Shown: piece after piece, positions 10,104 through 19,998 of the stretch
Layout of the letters: each line of letters starts with the position of its first letter
How positions within the stretch are numbered: position 1 is the stretch's first letter
Source of the DNA: an uncultured Eudoraea sp.
GTDB taxonomy: Bacteria > Bacteroidota > Bacteroidia > Flavobacteriales > Flavobacteriaceae
Length of the DNA stretch: 64,000 bases
Direction of reading: 5' to 3'
Assembly: GCF_947490415.1 (NCBI RefSeq)
Contig: NZ_CANLGX010000001.1
Location: forward strand, 1 to 64,000
The notes under the pieces: model-generated
What the model saw: only the letters and a program-made list of their open reading frames with translations
The model's database searches: none
Told to the model about the DNA's origin: nothing
Translations under genes and position numbers: made by a program

Positions 10104-13100
10104 TTAGAATCTTAGCCTTATGTTAAAACCTATACTTCTTGTAGAAGGAACGCTGGCTCTTTCAATTCCAAAACCATCCGCACCTGAGCCGAACAATGTG
10201 GCTTCAGGATCTATGTGAGGTACTTTTGAATATAGTAAGGCAAGATTTCTTCCCTCAACCCCAATGGTCAGGCCTTTGATAAAACTTTCTCCCAACAGCT
10301 TGGAAGAAAATGTGTATGATAAGCCCATTTCCCTTAATTTAACATAAGTTGCATCATAGATATAAGGTTCTGCAACGCTATTATCATTTAAAGAAGTCCA
10401 AAAATCCTCGGCATTTAACAAGGGAACATCATTATCCCTTCTGTCAAAAGTTCCATCACCATTATCTGTTACGATAATACCTTCTGTATCTATAAAAGTT
10501 CCTTCCCTGTTTTGAAGGGTTTCTGTAACCAAACCACCGGTCTGTAAACCTTCAACGGTTGATGATTTCATAACACCTCCCCATCTTACATCTACAGTTG
10601 CGTTTAAGCTAAAGCCTTTATAAGTAAAGTTATTCACCCAGCCTCCTGTCCAATCAGGAAGAACAGAACCTAATGTTGTAGCCTCTCCTGCTTGTCTTCG
10701 ACCTGTATTGGGATCTATTATTGGTCTTCCGGTTTCTTCATCCTTAAGATGAGGAATTGCAAATAGCTGGAATTCCTGACCAGGAACAGCAACCACCTGA
10801 ACACTATTAAAGCCAGATGCTATAACCACACGTTCCAAACCTTCGGTCAAAGAAACCACTTCTGAATCTACCTTAGAGAAATTCACAGCTGTGTTCCATG
10901 CAAAATTTCCATTTTTACTTTGTGCAACAAGAGCATCAAGAGCTATTTCAAAACCTTTTTGATCCACTCTACCTACATTTGTCGTCCTAAAAGCAAAACC
11001 TGTAGATTCCGGAATAGGAATGTTTAAGATTTGATTCTCGTTTTTATTATTAAAGTAAGAAGCATCCAGGTTTAACCTGCCGTTAAAGAATTTCAGATCC
11101 AATCCAAATTCATAAGATGTCTGTTGTTCCGGAACTAAGTTACTAGGCGGTATAGTATTGGTTGCCGAATAGGCCAATGCCCCATTAAATGGGAAATTGT
11201 TATTTAAGCTATACTGACCCGTTGCCGTAGTTACAGGATTAAAATTAAAATCCAATAAGTACGGAGTAGTATCATTACCTACCTGTGCCCAACTTGCCCT
11301 GAATTTACCAAAACTCAATACATTGCTTTGCATGTTAAAAGCATCGGTAAATACAAACGCTAAACTAGCGGATGGATAAAAATAAGAGTTGTTGTCCTTC
11401 GGTAAGGTAGATGAAAAGTCATTTCTTGCTGTTAACGTTAAGATTGCCCAATCTTTATAGTCTATTTCTGCAGAACCATAGATCCCAAACAACGTCCTTA
11501 GAGCGTAATCCCTTTCTGCAATTGTTTGTTCCGCATTTCCAGGGCTAAACAGTTCAGGAATTAAAAGATTAACACCTTGTATACGCTGCCTTTCAAAGGT
11601 TCTTGAGTTATACTGCATACCACCAAAAACAGTCAAAGACCAATCATCTGAAAAATCGTTGCTGTAGGTAGCAATTAAATCTGAAGTAAGCTCGTTCCTT
11701 CTTATGTTATCCGAATTGTAATCACCAAAAAGTCGCTGTATCGTACCCTTTCGGTTTGTAAGTAAACGTCTGTCATCTGCAATGTCAATACCTACTCTCC
11801 CTAAAATACTGAAATTTCTCAAGGGTTTCCAGGTAAGCTGAGCGTTACCAAAAACACGATCTTCATCCCTGTCATTCTTATTCTCGTACCTTAACCAAAG
11901 TGGGTTATTAGATAATACTCCCTGATTATCAACAATCTGGTTTATTTGATTGCCAGATTCATCTATCCATGGATCGAAGAGTCTCTGATCCAGAGTACTA
12001 CTGAAAGAATTACTCAAACTAACAATGTTTGGATCATTAGCACCTGTGGCGCCTGTACCCCTGGTTTTAGTAGTAGTATACTGTACACTAAATCTGGATT
12101 CCAGTTTTTCACTATGTCTTACCCCGGCATTCATACCAACAGTAATCCTGTCCAAACTAGATCCTGGCAAAATCCCATTCTGGTTAAGAGAAGTAAAACT
12201 TAACCTATAATCCATTTTTTCGCTGGCATCGCCTATGGCAAAATTGTTGATCCGTGTTATCCCAGTTTTATAAAAGTCATTTATTCCATTATCCTTTATA
12301 GCTTTAAGCTGTCCTGGTGTATTTGTAACTGGCATATTAGGAACAGTTTGTCCTACAATTCTAGGCCCCCAGTCAGTTCCAACGCTACCGGAATCGTACT
12401 GGCCATTGGTACCCATCGCATATTCCTGCTGAAAATCGGGTATCCTGAACAAATTATCGAATCTTGTACTGGAATTAAATGATACTGTTGCTCCACCATC
12501 TCCGCCTCTACCTTTTTTGGTAGTTACGATGATAGCTCCAGCTGCAGCACGAGAACCATAAAGAGCTGTCGCGGCGGCACCTTTCAAAACGTTGATTGTT
12601 TCAACATCATCCGGGTTAACTACAGCGGCTCCATTGGAGAAATCCCTGTTACCGGTTATTCTACTTCCGGTAGGAGTCTGTGAGTTGTTTATCAAAACTC
12701 CATCCACCACCCAAAGCGGATTGTTTGCTCCACTTAAGGAAGACACACCACGAATAATGATTTTAGATGACCCACCCAGGTTACCCCCGGTATTGGTTAT
12801 TTGTACACCCGTTACTTTTCCCTGTAATGAGTTCACAATGTTGGTTTCTCTGGCTTTTACCAACTCTTCACCTTTTACGACATCTGTGCCATATCCCAAG
12901 GTTCTGGTACTTTTTGAAATACCAAGAGCGGTAACAACTACTTCCTCCAATGCCTGAGCATCCTCTTCCATTTGAAGGTTGATAGTGTTGTCCGAACCAA
13001 CTGTCCTGTTAGCGGTCTTTTGTCCAATATAGCTAAAACGAAGAACAGCTCCTTCATTAGCCTGTATTGAATAATTACCGTCAAAATCTGTTTGTGTTCC

Positions 13101-13253
13101 TGTAGTTGTTGAAACAACTACAATAGATACTCCCGGTAGCGGCAAACCGTTTTGGTCTGTCACATTACCCGAAATCGTTTTCTCCTGTCCATAAGAGAAA
13201 GAAATGAATAACACCAAAAGAGGTGTTAACATCCAAGTTAACTTTGATCTCAT
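10104..13253 (-). CDS. SusC/RagA-family TonB-linked outer-membrane transporter
   Basis: The 1049-residue product has a signal peptide (about 1-22) and an N-terminal carboxypeptidase regulatory-like domain (about 25-105: GNVTDQNGLPLPGVSIVV). It then has a TonB-box/plug segment with EEVVVTALGISKSTRTLGYG and a plug with NNPLWVVDGV and GSRAAAGAI, followed by a 22-stranded barrel ending in RLRF. It imports the ligand caught by the SusD partner using TonB energy. It is the first gene of a three-gene operon. About 220 bases upstream are free for a promoter and leader; no anti-sigma/ECF pair is adjacent. Confidence 0.9.
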   Translation of the reverse strand: MRSKLTWMLTPLLVLFISFSYGQEKTISGNVTDQNGLPLPGVSIVVVSTTTGTQTDFDGNYSIQANEGAVLRFSYIGQKTANRTVGSDNTINLQMEEDAQALEEVVVTALGISKSTRTLGYGTDVVKGEELVKARETNIVNSLQGKVTGVQITNTGGNLGGSSKIIIRGVSSLSGANNPLWVVDGVLINNSQTPTGSRITGNRDFSNGAAVVNPDDVETINVLKGAAATALYGSRAAAGAIIVTTKKGRGGDGGATVSFNSSTRFDNLFRIPDFQQEYAMGTNGQYDSGSVGTDWGPRIVGQTVPNMPVTNTPGQLKAIKDNGINDFYKTGITRINNFAIGDASEKMDYRLSFTSLNQNGILPGSSLDRITVGMNAGVRHSEKLESRFSVQYTTTKTRGTGATGANDPNIVSLSNSFSSTLDQRLFDPWIDESGNQINQIVDNQGVLSNNPLWLRYENKNDRDEDRVFGNAQLTWKPLRNFSILGRVGIDIADDRRLLTNRKGTIQRLFGDYNSDNIRRNELTSDLIATYSNDFSDDWSLTVFGGMQYNSRTFERQRIQGVNLLIPELFSPGNAEQTIAERDYALRTLFGIYGSAEIDYKDWAILTLTARNDFSSTLPKDNNSYFYPSASLAFVFTDAFNMQSNVLSFGKFRASWAQVGNDTTPYLLDFNFNPVTTATGQYSLNNNFPFNGALAYSATNTIPPSNLVPEQQTSYEFGLDLKFFNGRLNLDASYFNNKNENQILNIPIPESTGFAFRTTNVGRVDQKGFEIALDALVAQSKNGNFAWNTAVNFSKVDSEVVSLTEGLERVVIASGFNSVQVVAVPGQEFQLFAIPHLKDEETGRPIIDPNTGRRQAGEATTLGSVLPDWTGGWVNNFTYKGFSLNATVDVRWGGVMKSSTVEGLQTGGLVTETLQNREGTFIDTEGIIVTDNGDGTFDRRDNDVPLLNAEDFWTSLNDNSVAEPYIYDATYVKLREMGLSYTFSSKLLGESFIKGLTIGVEGRNLALLYSKVPHIDPEATLFGSGADGFGIERASVPSTRSIGFNIRLRF

Positions 13254-13472
13254 TTAAATAGAATTTTTGAATTAGTCATCGCAAAAATCATAATTAATTG
13301 TTAACTACGCAAGAGATATAAAGGCTCGGAGCTGTTTTTTGTTAAAAAAACACCTATTATTACGATATTTCAACAGTTCGGGGGTAAAAGTTGAATTATG
13401 TTTATCTTTTTTAAAAAATTCCTGACCTTATGATAATTGCTCATGGGTTTTGCCAATTATTAAGCTTATAAA

Positions 13473-14069
13473 ATGTTAAAATATTTTAAGGAAATTGAAT
13501 TTGAAGCCGGAACAGATGAAGCCGGAAGAGGCTGCCTGGCAGGTCCAGTTACTGCGGCTGCAGTCATATTGCCAATCTCATTTGCCGATGAATCGCTTAA
13601 TGATTCCAAGAAATTATCAGTATCTACCAGAAACAGACTACGCCCTCTTATTGAAGTTAGTGCCATATGTTATGGTGTAGCGCATATTGAAACCGATATA
13701 ATTGATACTATTAATATTCTCAATGCATCCATCCTTGCCATGCATAAGGCAATAAACAAGCTTTCTAAAGTTCCTGACTTTTTAATAGTAGACGGCAACA
13801 GGTTTAAGCCAATTAATGATATCCCATATAAATGTATTGTAAAGGGGGATAGCAAATTTCAAAGTATTGCAGCAGCATCAATATTGGCTAAAACTTATAG
13901 AGATGCCTATATGGAAAAAATTCACGAAGAATTTCCGATGTACAATTGGAAACAAAATAAAGGGTATGGTACCGAGGAGCATAGGCAAGCTATAATGGAT
14001 TACGGCATTACCAAATACCACAGAAAGAGCTTTAAATTATTGCCCCATCAACTAAAGCTTAACTTATAA
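13473..14069 (+). CDS. rnhB: Ribonuclease HII
   Basis: The 198-residue product removes the RNA strand of RNA-DNA hybrids and misincorporated ribonucleotides. The first active-site patch is visible at residues 14-25 ([12 protein letters not shown]; Asp15, Glu16). VDGNRF near residue 109 supplies the third acidic residue. The typical [12 protein letters not shown] segment and a C-terminal [15 protein letters not shown] follow. Length is normal for the family. It is read as a single gene, with an uncharacterised lipoprotein gene 130 bases downstream. Confidence 0.95.
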   Translation: MLKYFKEIEFEAGTDEAGRGCLAGPVTAAAVILPISFADESLNDSKKLSVSTRNRLRPLIEVSAICYGVAHIETDIIDTINILNASILAMHKAINKLSKVPDFLIVDGNRFKPINDIPYKCIVKGDSKFQSIAAASILAKTYRDAYMEKIHEEFPMYNWKQNKGYGTEEHRQAIMDYGITKYHRKSFKLLPHQLKLNL

Positions 14070-14177
14070 CGTACATCTTCCATATATTCTTTTTGAATTA
14101 AATTCCCGGAATGCCATTTCGTATTTTATCATAAATAACTTCCCCGATTACGGCATAGATAAAAGTATATAAAGTTC

Positions 14178-14185
14178 TAAATTTG
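14178..14185 (+). promoter_or_regulatory. Candidate -7 box upstream of the 819-residue lipoprotein gene
   Basis: TAAATTTG matches TANNTTTG and ends 16 bases before the ATG. No clear -33 TTG was found. If correct, the leader is about 10 bases long. Confidence 0.4.
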
Positions 14186-14201
14186 TGGCAAAGCATTATA
14201 C

Positions 14202-16661
14202 ATGAGATTTATATTAGTTTTCACCTTCATTGTTTTTAGCATCCTTTCCTGTCAGAAACAAAAAGAATCTACAACACCACTTTTAAATTATCTCCCCCAA
14301 AATGCTTCGGTAATAATTAAAGTTAATAATCTGACGAATTTAAAAAGTGAACTTAAAAACAATGACTTTTTAAAGCCGTTGTATTCAACAACAAATTATG
14401 ACCATATACTGGGAAGGATGAAAGCACTTGAACTTGTTCAAAGCGATACCAGCGGCATCCTTGCCTTTACTGAAATTGATTCTCTAAATTCCGAATTCAT
14501 TTATGTTTCTGATAAACCACTGAGCTTTGTTAATCCTGATAAGGATAAAAGCCCTACCATTGAATCAGTCTCTTATGAAGGCAGAAACTATAATAGGTAT
14601 GAAATAAAGCAAAGTACTTTTTTTAGTATTGAACTGGATCGGCAAATAATACTTGGATCATCTCTAAATCTAATTGATACCATCATTGATAACATGAATA
14701 CCGAAATTGACCCTGTTCTTAATTCGCTTTTTGAAACTTCGAATATTGATAAATCTGCCTCTGTTTACCTGAATCTGGAACAAAGTAATTGGATAGATGA
14801 TTATGTTTTTAAAAAAGATACTACAATACAATTTTCAGGTTTTGCAGATTGGGTCACCTTTGACATAGAACCTTCTCAAGACTTCCTGCAATTGAACGGT
14901 ATATCAATTGCCAAAGAATCAACCAAAAACTTACTTAGCTTATTCAAGAATACAAGACCTGCCATTGGCGACTTAAGTGCAAAGATGCCTGCAAATACGG
15001 ATGCATTTATTTCCTTTTCTTTTGATAATTATGATGTTTTTGCCCAAAATCAGAAAGACTATTTAGAGGCAGCTTTTAAAAGAGACAGTGTTTTTAATAC
15101 CGTTGAAGAAATTGGCGTTCTGTTTATTGATGACAAACAAGCGGTTATTTTAAGCACCTATGGCGCAGAAAACATCACGCAGTATCTGGAGGATAAAAGC
15201 AGCAACAATGCCATATATATGGGCCGTGAAACTTTCGAACTTGTCAGCAATAAATTTCTTTATGAATACTTTAATCCATTGCTTAAGGAGTTTAAAGCCA
15301 ATTATTATACTATACTGGAAAACACTTTTATCTTCTCAGAGGAGCTTGAGGTCTTACAAGGGATAATCCGGGACAATAGCAGTGGCTCCACATTTGACAA
15401 AAGTATGTTATATGAATCTGCGCGTAAAGTTCTCGCAGATGAATCGAGTATTGTTTTTATGGCTAATGCAAAAGGCATGGAAGATATTCTGGAAATGCAT
15501 TGCACTAAGGAACTATTAAATGACTTTAATAAAACCGAAGCTTCCAATTATATTTTTGCCGGACAAATTGTGGCCGATGCAAATTTTTATCATACCAATC
15601 TACTTATTCAAAAAAAGTATAGGGAAAAAGAGAGCAATACTATTTCTGCACTGTTCCGGGTAGAATTAGATAGTGATTTAGCTACTGACCCTCAATTTGT
15701 AAAAAATCACAGGACTAACAAAAAAGAAATTGTGGTACAGGACCAGGATAATAATTTGTATTTAATATCAACACAAGGCAAAATATTATGGAAAAAACAA
15801 TTGAAAGGGAAAATACAAGGCAAGATAAGTCAGGTAGACCTATATAAAAATGGACGATTACAATTAGCTTTTACCACTGGAAATGAGTTCCTGATTCTGG
15901 ACAGAAACGGTAAAGAAGTAGCTCCTTTTAATATGAATTTCCCCGGCGGTAACTTAAATGAACTTGCGGTATTTGATTATGAGAGCAAAAAAAATTACCG
16001 CTTTGTCATTACTCAGGGATCAAAAGTTTTTATGTATAATTCAAAGGGTAAAACTGTAAGAGGTTTTAAATATACAGATACAGGCAGTCCGGTTCTGTCA
16101 GCACCCAAACATATTAAAATTGGCAATAAAGACTATTTGATTTTTATGTTGGAAAATGGAGACCTTAAAATAGTGAATCGCGTAGGTAATTCGAGAGTTA
16201 AGGTAACTGAGAAAATTGAATTTTCCTCTAACAACACTTATTTATACAAAAATAATTTTATCGTCACAGATAAAAATGGTACCCTCTACTCTATTGATAC
16301 CAAAGGAAAAGTTTCGAAAACAAAGTTTAACTATTCTGAAGATCACGGGCTGGACGCTACAAACAAAACCCTGGTTACTAATAATGAAAATATTCTAAGT
16401 ATTAAAGGAAAGAATATAACACTGGATCTAGGGGTTTATACCCATCCCGTCATATTTTATGTTCATGATAAAATTTACGTCAGTGTAACGGATATTCAAA
16501 GTCAAAAGGTGTATCTGTTTGACAGTAATGCGGTGCCAATTCAAAATTTTCCGGTATTTGGATATTCCATGATAGACCTGGATGATATTGATAATGATCG
16601 TAAGATAGAATTTGTTTGTAAGGATCAGGAAAATGCGCTAGTCCTTTATAAAATAAACTAA
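14202..16661 (+). CDS. Uncharacterised large lipoprotein with C-terminal beta-propeller-like part
   Basis: The 819-residue product has a lipoprotein signal (FSILSC, Cys at about 17). The first about 490 residues resemble DUF3352-type proteins in starting LLNYLPQNASVIIKVNNL and in their mixed alpha/beta pattern. From about 500 to the end there are repeated short beta motifs (NNLYLISTQGKILWKKQL, EFLILDRNGKEV, GTLYSIDTKGKV) like a PQQ/WD-type propeller. The end, DLDDIDNDRKIEFVCKD, resembles an FG-GAP/VCBS-type motif. Envelope location is well supported. Function is unknown. Confidence 0.6.
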   Translation: MRFILVFTFIVFSILSCQKQKESTTPLLNYLPQNASVIIKVNNLTNLKSELKNNDFLKPLYSTTNYDHILGRMKALELVQSDTSGILAFTEIDSLNSEFIYVSDKPLSFVNPDKDKSPTIESVSYEGRNYNRYEIKQSTFFSIELDRQIILGSSLNLIDTIIDNMNTEIDPVLNSLFETSNIDKSASVYLNLEQSNWIDDYVFKKDTTIQFSGFADWVTFDIEPSQDFLQLNGISIAKESTKNLLSLFKNTRPAIGDLSAKMPANTDAFISFSFDNYDVFAQNQKDYLEAAFKRDSVFNTVEEIGVLFIDDKQAVILSTYGAENITQYLEDKSSNNAIYMGRETFELVSNKFLYEYFNPLLKEFKANYYTILENTFIFSEELEVLQGIIRDNSSGSTFDKSMLYESARKVLADESSIVFMANAKGMEDILEMHCTKELLNDFNKTEASNYIFAGQIVADANFYHTNLLIQKKYREKESNTISALFRVELDSDLATDPQFVKNHRTNKKEIVVQDQDNNLYLISTQGKILWKKQLKGKIQGKISQVDLYKNGRLQLAFTTGNEFLILDRNGKEVAPFNMNFPGGNLNELAVFDYESKKNYRFVITQGSKVFMYNSKGKTVRGFKYTDTGSPVLSAPKHIKIGNKDYLIFMLENGDLKIVNRVGNSRVKVTEKIEFSSNNTYLYKNNFIVTDKNGTLYSIDTKGKVSKTKFNYSEDHGLDATNKTLVTNNENILSIKGKNITLDLGVYTHPVIFYVHDKIYVSVTDIQSQKVYLFDSNAVPIQNFPVFGYSMIDLDDIDNDRKIEFVCKDQENALVLYKIN

Positions 16662-16861
16662 GTCTTTACTGAAGACCATCTGTACAGATTAAAGAGCCAA
16701 TTATACAATTTTAATCCCTGGAAAGTTATTTTTATTTACTTTTAGTAACGTGCTAATATTTAGATATTTGTAGGTTTTTATGACGTAAAAAGATTGGTAA
16801 TACTTCCTCTAATATACCTAAAATATCGTATTTTTAAGATATTTCAAACACTTCGGTAATC

Positions 16862-18193
16862 ATGAAAGTACGCAAACAGCAACTTCTTTTTATTCTTCCT
16901 CTGCTTCTATTCCTGTTTGCAACTCCGGATGCGGGTGCTCAATTATTAAAAAAATTAGGAAAAGCAGCGGAACGAGCAGCGGAACGCACGGTTGAACGTA
17001 GAGTTGAAAAGGAAACTTCGGAAAAAACAGACGCTGTTTTAGACAGTATTTTGGAACCTGGTTCAAAAGGGGAACAATCGCAGGGACAAAACCCAATCTC
17101 AAATGATAGTGGTAACAATCCTGATGTTTCCGGGGGGATAAACGGCAGCACTAGCACTCCTAATATGGGAGGCCCGAAACCTATACAGGTGTATAGTAAA
17201 TTCGATTTTGTTCCTGGTGATAAACTATTGTTCTTTGATGATTTTTCGAATGACTTCATTGGCGATTTTCCTGCCAAATGGAACACTAATGGTGGTGGCG
17301 AAGTGGTGACCCTGGATGATTCCCCCGAAAAATGGCTAGAACTTATTTCTGGGTATAATTTGTACTTTATCCCAGATGTGCCTGCACTGCCTGAAGAGTA
17401 TACCATAGAATTTGATATTGAAACAGTAGGATTGGATAATAAAACCTCATCTACTGCTACCTTAAGGATTTCCTTGAGTGATGATGACATGTTTAAAGAG
17501 GGTAGTAATTTTGTTCACTCCCATCTTCCATTTTGTCAATATTCTCCGATAGGAATCAATATGGAAAATCATATCAATAACAAAAGAGAAATCTATAGTA
17601 CGGTAAAGGCCGATCTCAGGGATGAAGTACTCAATCGGCCCCATATTTCCATTGCAGTGAACAAGCAACGTTACAGGTTATGGGTCAATGAAGAAAAATA
17701 TATCGACATTCCAAGGATTGTGCCGCAGGGAGGTGTCCTGAATACGTTGAAATTTCACATGAACAATTTTAAGGATGGTAAAGAACGGTTGTTCATCACC
17801 AATCTAAAGGTGGCTGAAGGGGGTCTGGATTTAAGAAGGACATTAATTTCCGAGGGTAAAGTATCTACCAATGGCATCTTGTTCGACTCAGGCTCAGCGA
17901 ATATCCAGCCACAGTCCATGGGGATTATCAGGCAGATCTCACAAGTACTTCAGCAGGAAGGCGGTATGAACCTCAACATTGTAGGGCATACTGATTCTGA
18001 TGGAGATGACGCAACTAATATTCAACTCTCAAAGAAAAGGGCCGATGCAGTTAGAAGTGCTTTGGTAGATATTTACAACGTTGCCGGAGAGCGACTGAAA
18101 ACAGAAGGAAAAGGCGAGACAGCGCCCATAGCCGACAATGGCACCACGGACGGCAAAGCCCAAAACAGAAGAGTGGAATTTATTAAAATTTAA
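16862..18193 (+). CDS. OmpA-family outer-membrane protein
   Basis: The 443-residue product has a signal peptide (about 1-26) and a lysine/arginine/alanine-rich segment (about 30-55). A central lectin/LamG-like beta domain follows (about 120-310, around DKLLFFDDFSND). The C-terminal OmpA peptidoglycan-binding domain (about 330-443) shows ILFDSGSANIQPQS, VGHTDSDGDDATN, LSKKRADAVRSAL and NRRVEFIKI. It tethers the outer membrane to peptidoglycan. The following gene starts three bases after its stop, so the pair is an operon. Confidence 0.8.
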   Translation: MKVRKQQLLFILPLLLFLFATPDAGAQLLKKLGKAAERAAERTVERRVEKETSEKTDAVLDSILEPGSKGEQSQGQNPISNDSGNNPDVSGGINGSTSTPNMGGPKPIQVYSKFDFVPGDKLLFFDDFSNDFIGDFPAKWNTNGGGEVVTLDDSPEKWLELISGYNLYFIPDVPALPEEYTIEFDIETVGLDNKTSSTATLRISLSDDDMFKEGSNFVHSHLPFCQYSPIGINMENHINNKREIYSTVKADLRDEVLNRPHISIAVNKQRYRLWVNEEKYIDIPRIVPQGGVLNTLKFHMNNFKDGKERLFITNLKVAEGGLDLRRTLISEGKVSTNGILFDSGSANIQPQSMGIIRQISQVLQQEGGMNLNIVGHTDSDGDDATNIQLSKKRADAVRSALVDIYNVAGERLKTEGKGETAPIADNGTTDGKAQNRRVEFIKI

Positions 18194-18196
18194 ACT

Positions 18197-18886
18197 ATGA
18201 AAATAAAACTATTTTTAATTGGATTGCTATTCGTTTTAGCAATACCAGTAAAAGCTCAGAATTGCAGTAAATATTACCCTATGGAAGAAGGTACCGTCAT
18301 GGAGTACACTTCCTTTAATGGTAAGGGTAAAACTCAGGGAACTATTAGTTACACAGTAACTAATGTGACTGATGCGGGCAGTAGCTCCTCTGCTACTATG
18401 GTTATGAAATATATGGATGATAAGGGCAAGGAAGCCTTTAATTCAGAATTTACATATACCTGTACCGGAAACACAGTAACGATTGACTACGAATCCTTAA
18501 TGTCTAATCAAATGCTTCAGCAATTTGACGATATGGAGATGGAGATATCTGGTACGGACATAGAACTTCCTAATGATTTGGAAGTCGGTCAGGTATTACC
18601 GGACGCCAATATAGCCATGAAAATGAGCATGAGTGGTATGAGTATGACTTCTAAAGTGGATATGATAAACAGAAAAGTTGAAAAACAGGAAACAATTACT
18701 ACGCCCGCCGGTACTTTTGATTGCTATGTAATTTACAGTGAAAATCAGTCGAAAATGATGATGGCCCAACAAAACTTTCCTTCGCGCCTATGGCTGTCTG
18801 AGGGTGTGGGCATGGTAAAGCAGGAAACTTTTGATAAAAACGGTAAACCTATGTCAAGTACTGTGCTAAGTGCATTCAGTCAATAA
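18197..18886 (+). CDS. Secreted/periplasmic DUF3108 (TapB-like) family protein
   Basis: The 229-residue product has a signal peptide (about 1-20, ending VKAQ). The body has the pattern of DUF3108-like proteins: YYPMEEGTVMEY near the start, a methionine-rich middle (SMSGMSMTSKVDM) and ITTPAGTFDCYVI, SRLWLSEGVGMVKQE towards the end. It follows the OmpA-family gene by three bases, which suggests a shared envelope role. Molecular function is not established. Confidence 0.65.
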   Translation: MKIKLFLIGLLFVLAIPVKAQNCSKYYPMEEGTVMEYTSFNGKGKTQGTISYTVTNVTDAGSSSSATMVMKYMDDKGKEAFNSEFTYTCTGNTVTIDYESLMSNQMLQQFDDMEMEISGTDIELPNDLEVGQVLPDANIAMKMSMSGMSMTSKVDMINRKVEKQETITTPAGTFDCYVIYSENQSKMMMAQQNFPSRLWLSEGVGMVKQETFDKNGKPMSSTVLSAFSQ

Positions 18887-18909
18887 TATTCAAAATTAAA
18901 TACCTGGGC

Positions 18910-19626
18910 TTAGGTCTCGGTATTTTCTTTTATTATCTCGGCCTCAAAAAGCCGGGAAAAATGTTTTAGCAGTCTTTTCTTCACTTCCTCCATTGAGACT
19001 TCTTTTTGGCCCAGCTCCACGTTCAAGGAAGTAACCGCCTTACCTTTTATTCCACAGGGGATCATCATATCAAAATACCCTAAATCGGCATTTACATTCA
19101 ATGCAAAACCATGCATGGTAACCCAGCGGCTGGCCCTTACACCCATGGCACAGATCTTCCGGGCAAAAGGTGTGCCCACATCAAGCCACACCCCGGTTTC
19201 GCCTTCGGAACGTTCTGCTTTTAGGCCATACTCAGCCAAAGTCAGGATCACCATTTCCTCAAGTAAACGTAAGTATTTATGAATGTCCGTAAAAAAATTA
19301 TCAAGATCTAAAATAGGATAACCCACGATCTGTCCGGGCCCGTGGTAGGTGATGTCTCCACCTCTGTTTATCTTGTAGAACTGCGCTCCCCTGGCTGCCA
19401 GTTGCTTTTCATCAACCAGAAGATTGGTGATATCCCCACTCTTACCCAAAGTATAGACATGCGGATGTTCCACAAACAGGAAATGGTTAGGCGTCTCTAG
19501 GAGGGTTTCCTCCCGCCTGTTTTTAATTTTAAGATCAATGGTTTTTTGAAACAACAACTCCTGGTAGTCCCAGGTTTCTTTGTAGTCCTTTAAGCCCAAA
19601 TCCTTTGCTGCAACCTTCTTATTCAT
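18910..19626 (-). CDS. lipB: Lipoyl(octanoyl) transferase
   Basis: The enzyme moves octanoyl from acyl carrier protein to the lipoyl domains of 2-oxoacid dehydrogenases and the glycine cleavage H protein. RGGDITYHGPGQIVGYP and the Cys-containing MMIPCGIKGKAVTS are diagnostic; the catalytic Cys is at about 191 and the Lys at about 157 (FARKICAMGVR). The frame opens at a TTG (19635), but the ATG at 19626 is the more likely start (238 residues). A Pmp3-like gene lies 20 bases upstream on the same strand. Confidence 0.93.
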   Translation of the reverse strand: MNKKVAAKDLGLKDYKETWDYQELLFQKTIDLKIKNRREETLLETPNHFLFVEHPHVYTLGKSGDITNLLVDEKQLAARGAQFYKINRGGDITYHGPGQIVGYPILDLDNFFTDIHKYLRLLEEMVILTLAEYGLKAERSEGETGVWLDVGTPFARKICAMGVRASRWVTMHGFALNVNADLGYFDMMIPCGIKGKAVTSLNVELGQKEVSMEEVKKRLLKHFSRLFEAEIIKENTET

Positions 19627-19646
19627 CACTGGCAAAGATACAACCT

Positions 19647-19802
19647 TCAGCTGGGATTATTAAGGATCACCAAAGCAGCTATTACTCCGGGAACCCAACC
19701 GCAAAAGGTTAAAAGCAGCACAATAAGAAAAGATCCGCAACCTTTACCAATGACGGATAAAGGCGGAAAAATAATGGCCAGTAATACTCTCCAAAAGCTC
19801 AT
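19647..19802 (-). CDS. YqaE/Pmp3-family small membrane protein
   Basis: A 51-residue frame that is easy to miss. It reads MSFWRVLLAIIFPPLSV, then GKGCGSFLIVLLL, then FCGWVPGVIAALVIL. This is the Pmp3/YqaE pattern of two hydrophobic helices with the conserved FPPL..., ...CGWVPG.IAA motifs. Such proteins sit in the inner membrane and are tied to salt or membrane-potential stress in other organisms. It is 20 bases upstream of lipB and probably shares its transcript. Confidence 0.85.
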   Translation of the reverse strand: MSFWRVLLAIIFPPLSVIGKGCGSFLIVLLLTFCGWVPGVIAALVILNNPS

Positions 19803-19924
19803 AGTGCAGGTTTAATGATTTACCCCGCCTTATTACAGGACAGGTGTGCTTATTGGACGCAATAATTTGTATTATGTTACAAGAAAAAGGCTCAAATTTT
19901 AAAAGAAATTTATAATTAATAAGC

Positions 19925-19952
19925 TATAGGCCCTGTGATTACAGGGCCTATA
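19925..19952 (-). terminator. Strong hairpin terminator between two leftward genes
   Basis: TATAGGCCCTGT and ACAGGGCCTATA pair perfectly over 12 bases with a four-base loop. It lies about 50 bases after the stop of the DUF302-like gene, so it ends that transcript. The flanking T runs are poor, but the stem is long. Confidence 0.7.
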
Positions 19953-19998
19953 TAAACAATTAAAAAAATAAACAACTTTAAAGACTTCTACGATGAAA

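Noticed and set aside
18898-18925. Hairpin AAATACC/GGTATTT at the lipB end as a terminator
   Set aside because: Seven-base stem with a 14-base loop overlapping the lipB stop codon; too weak to call.
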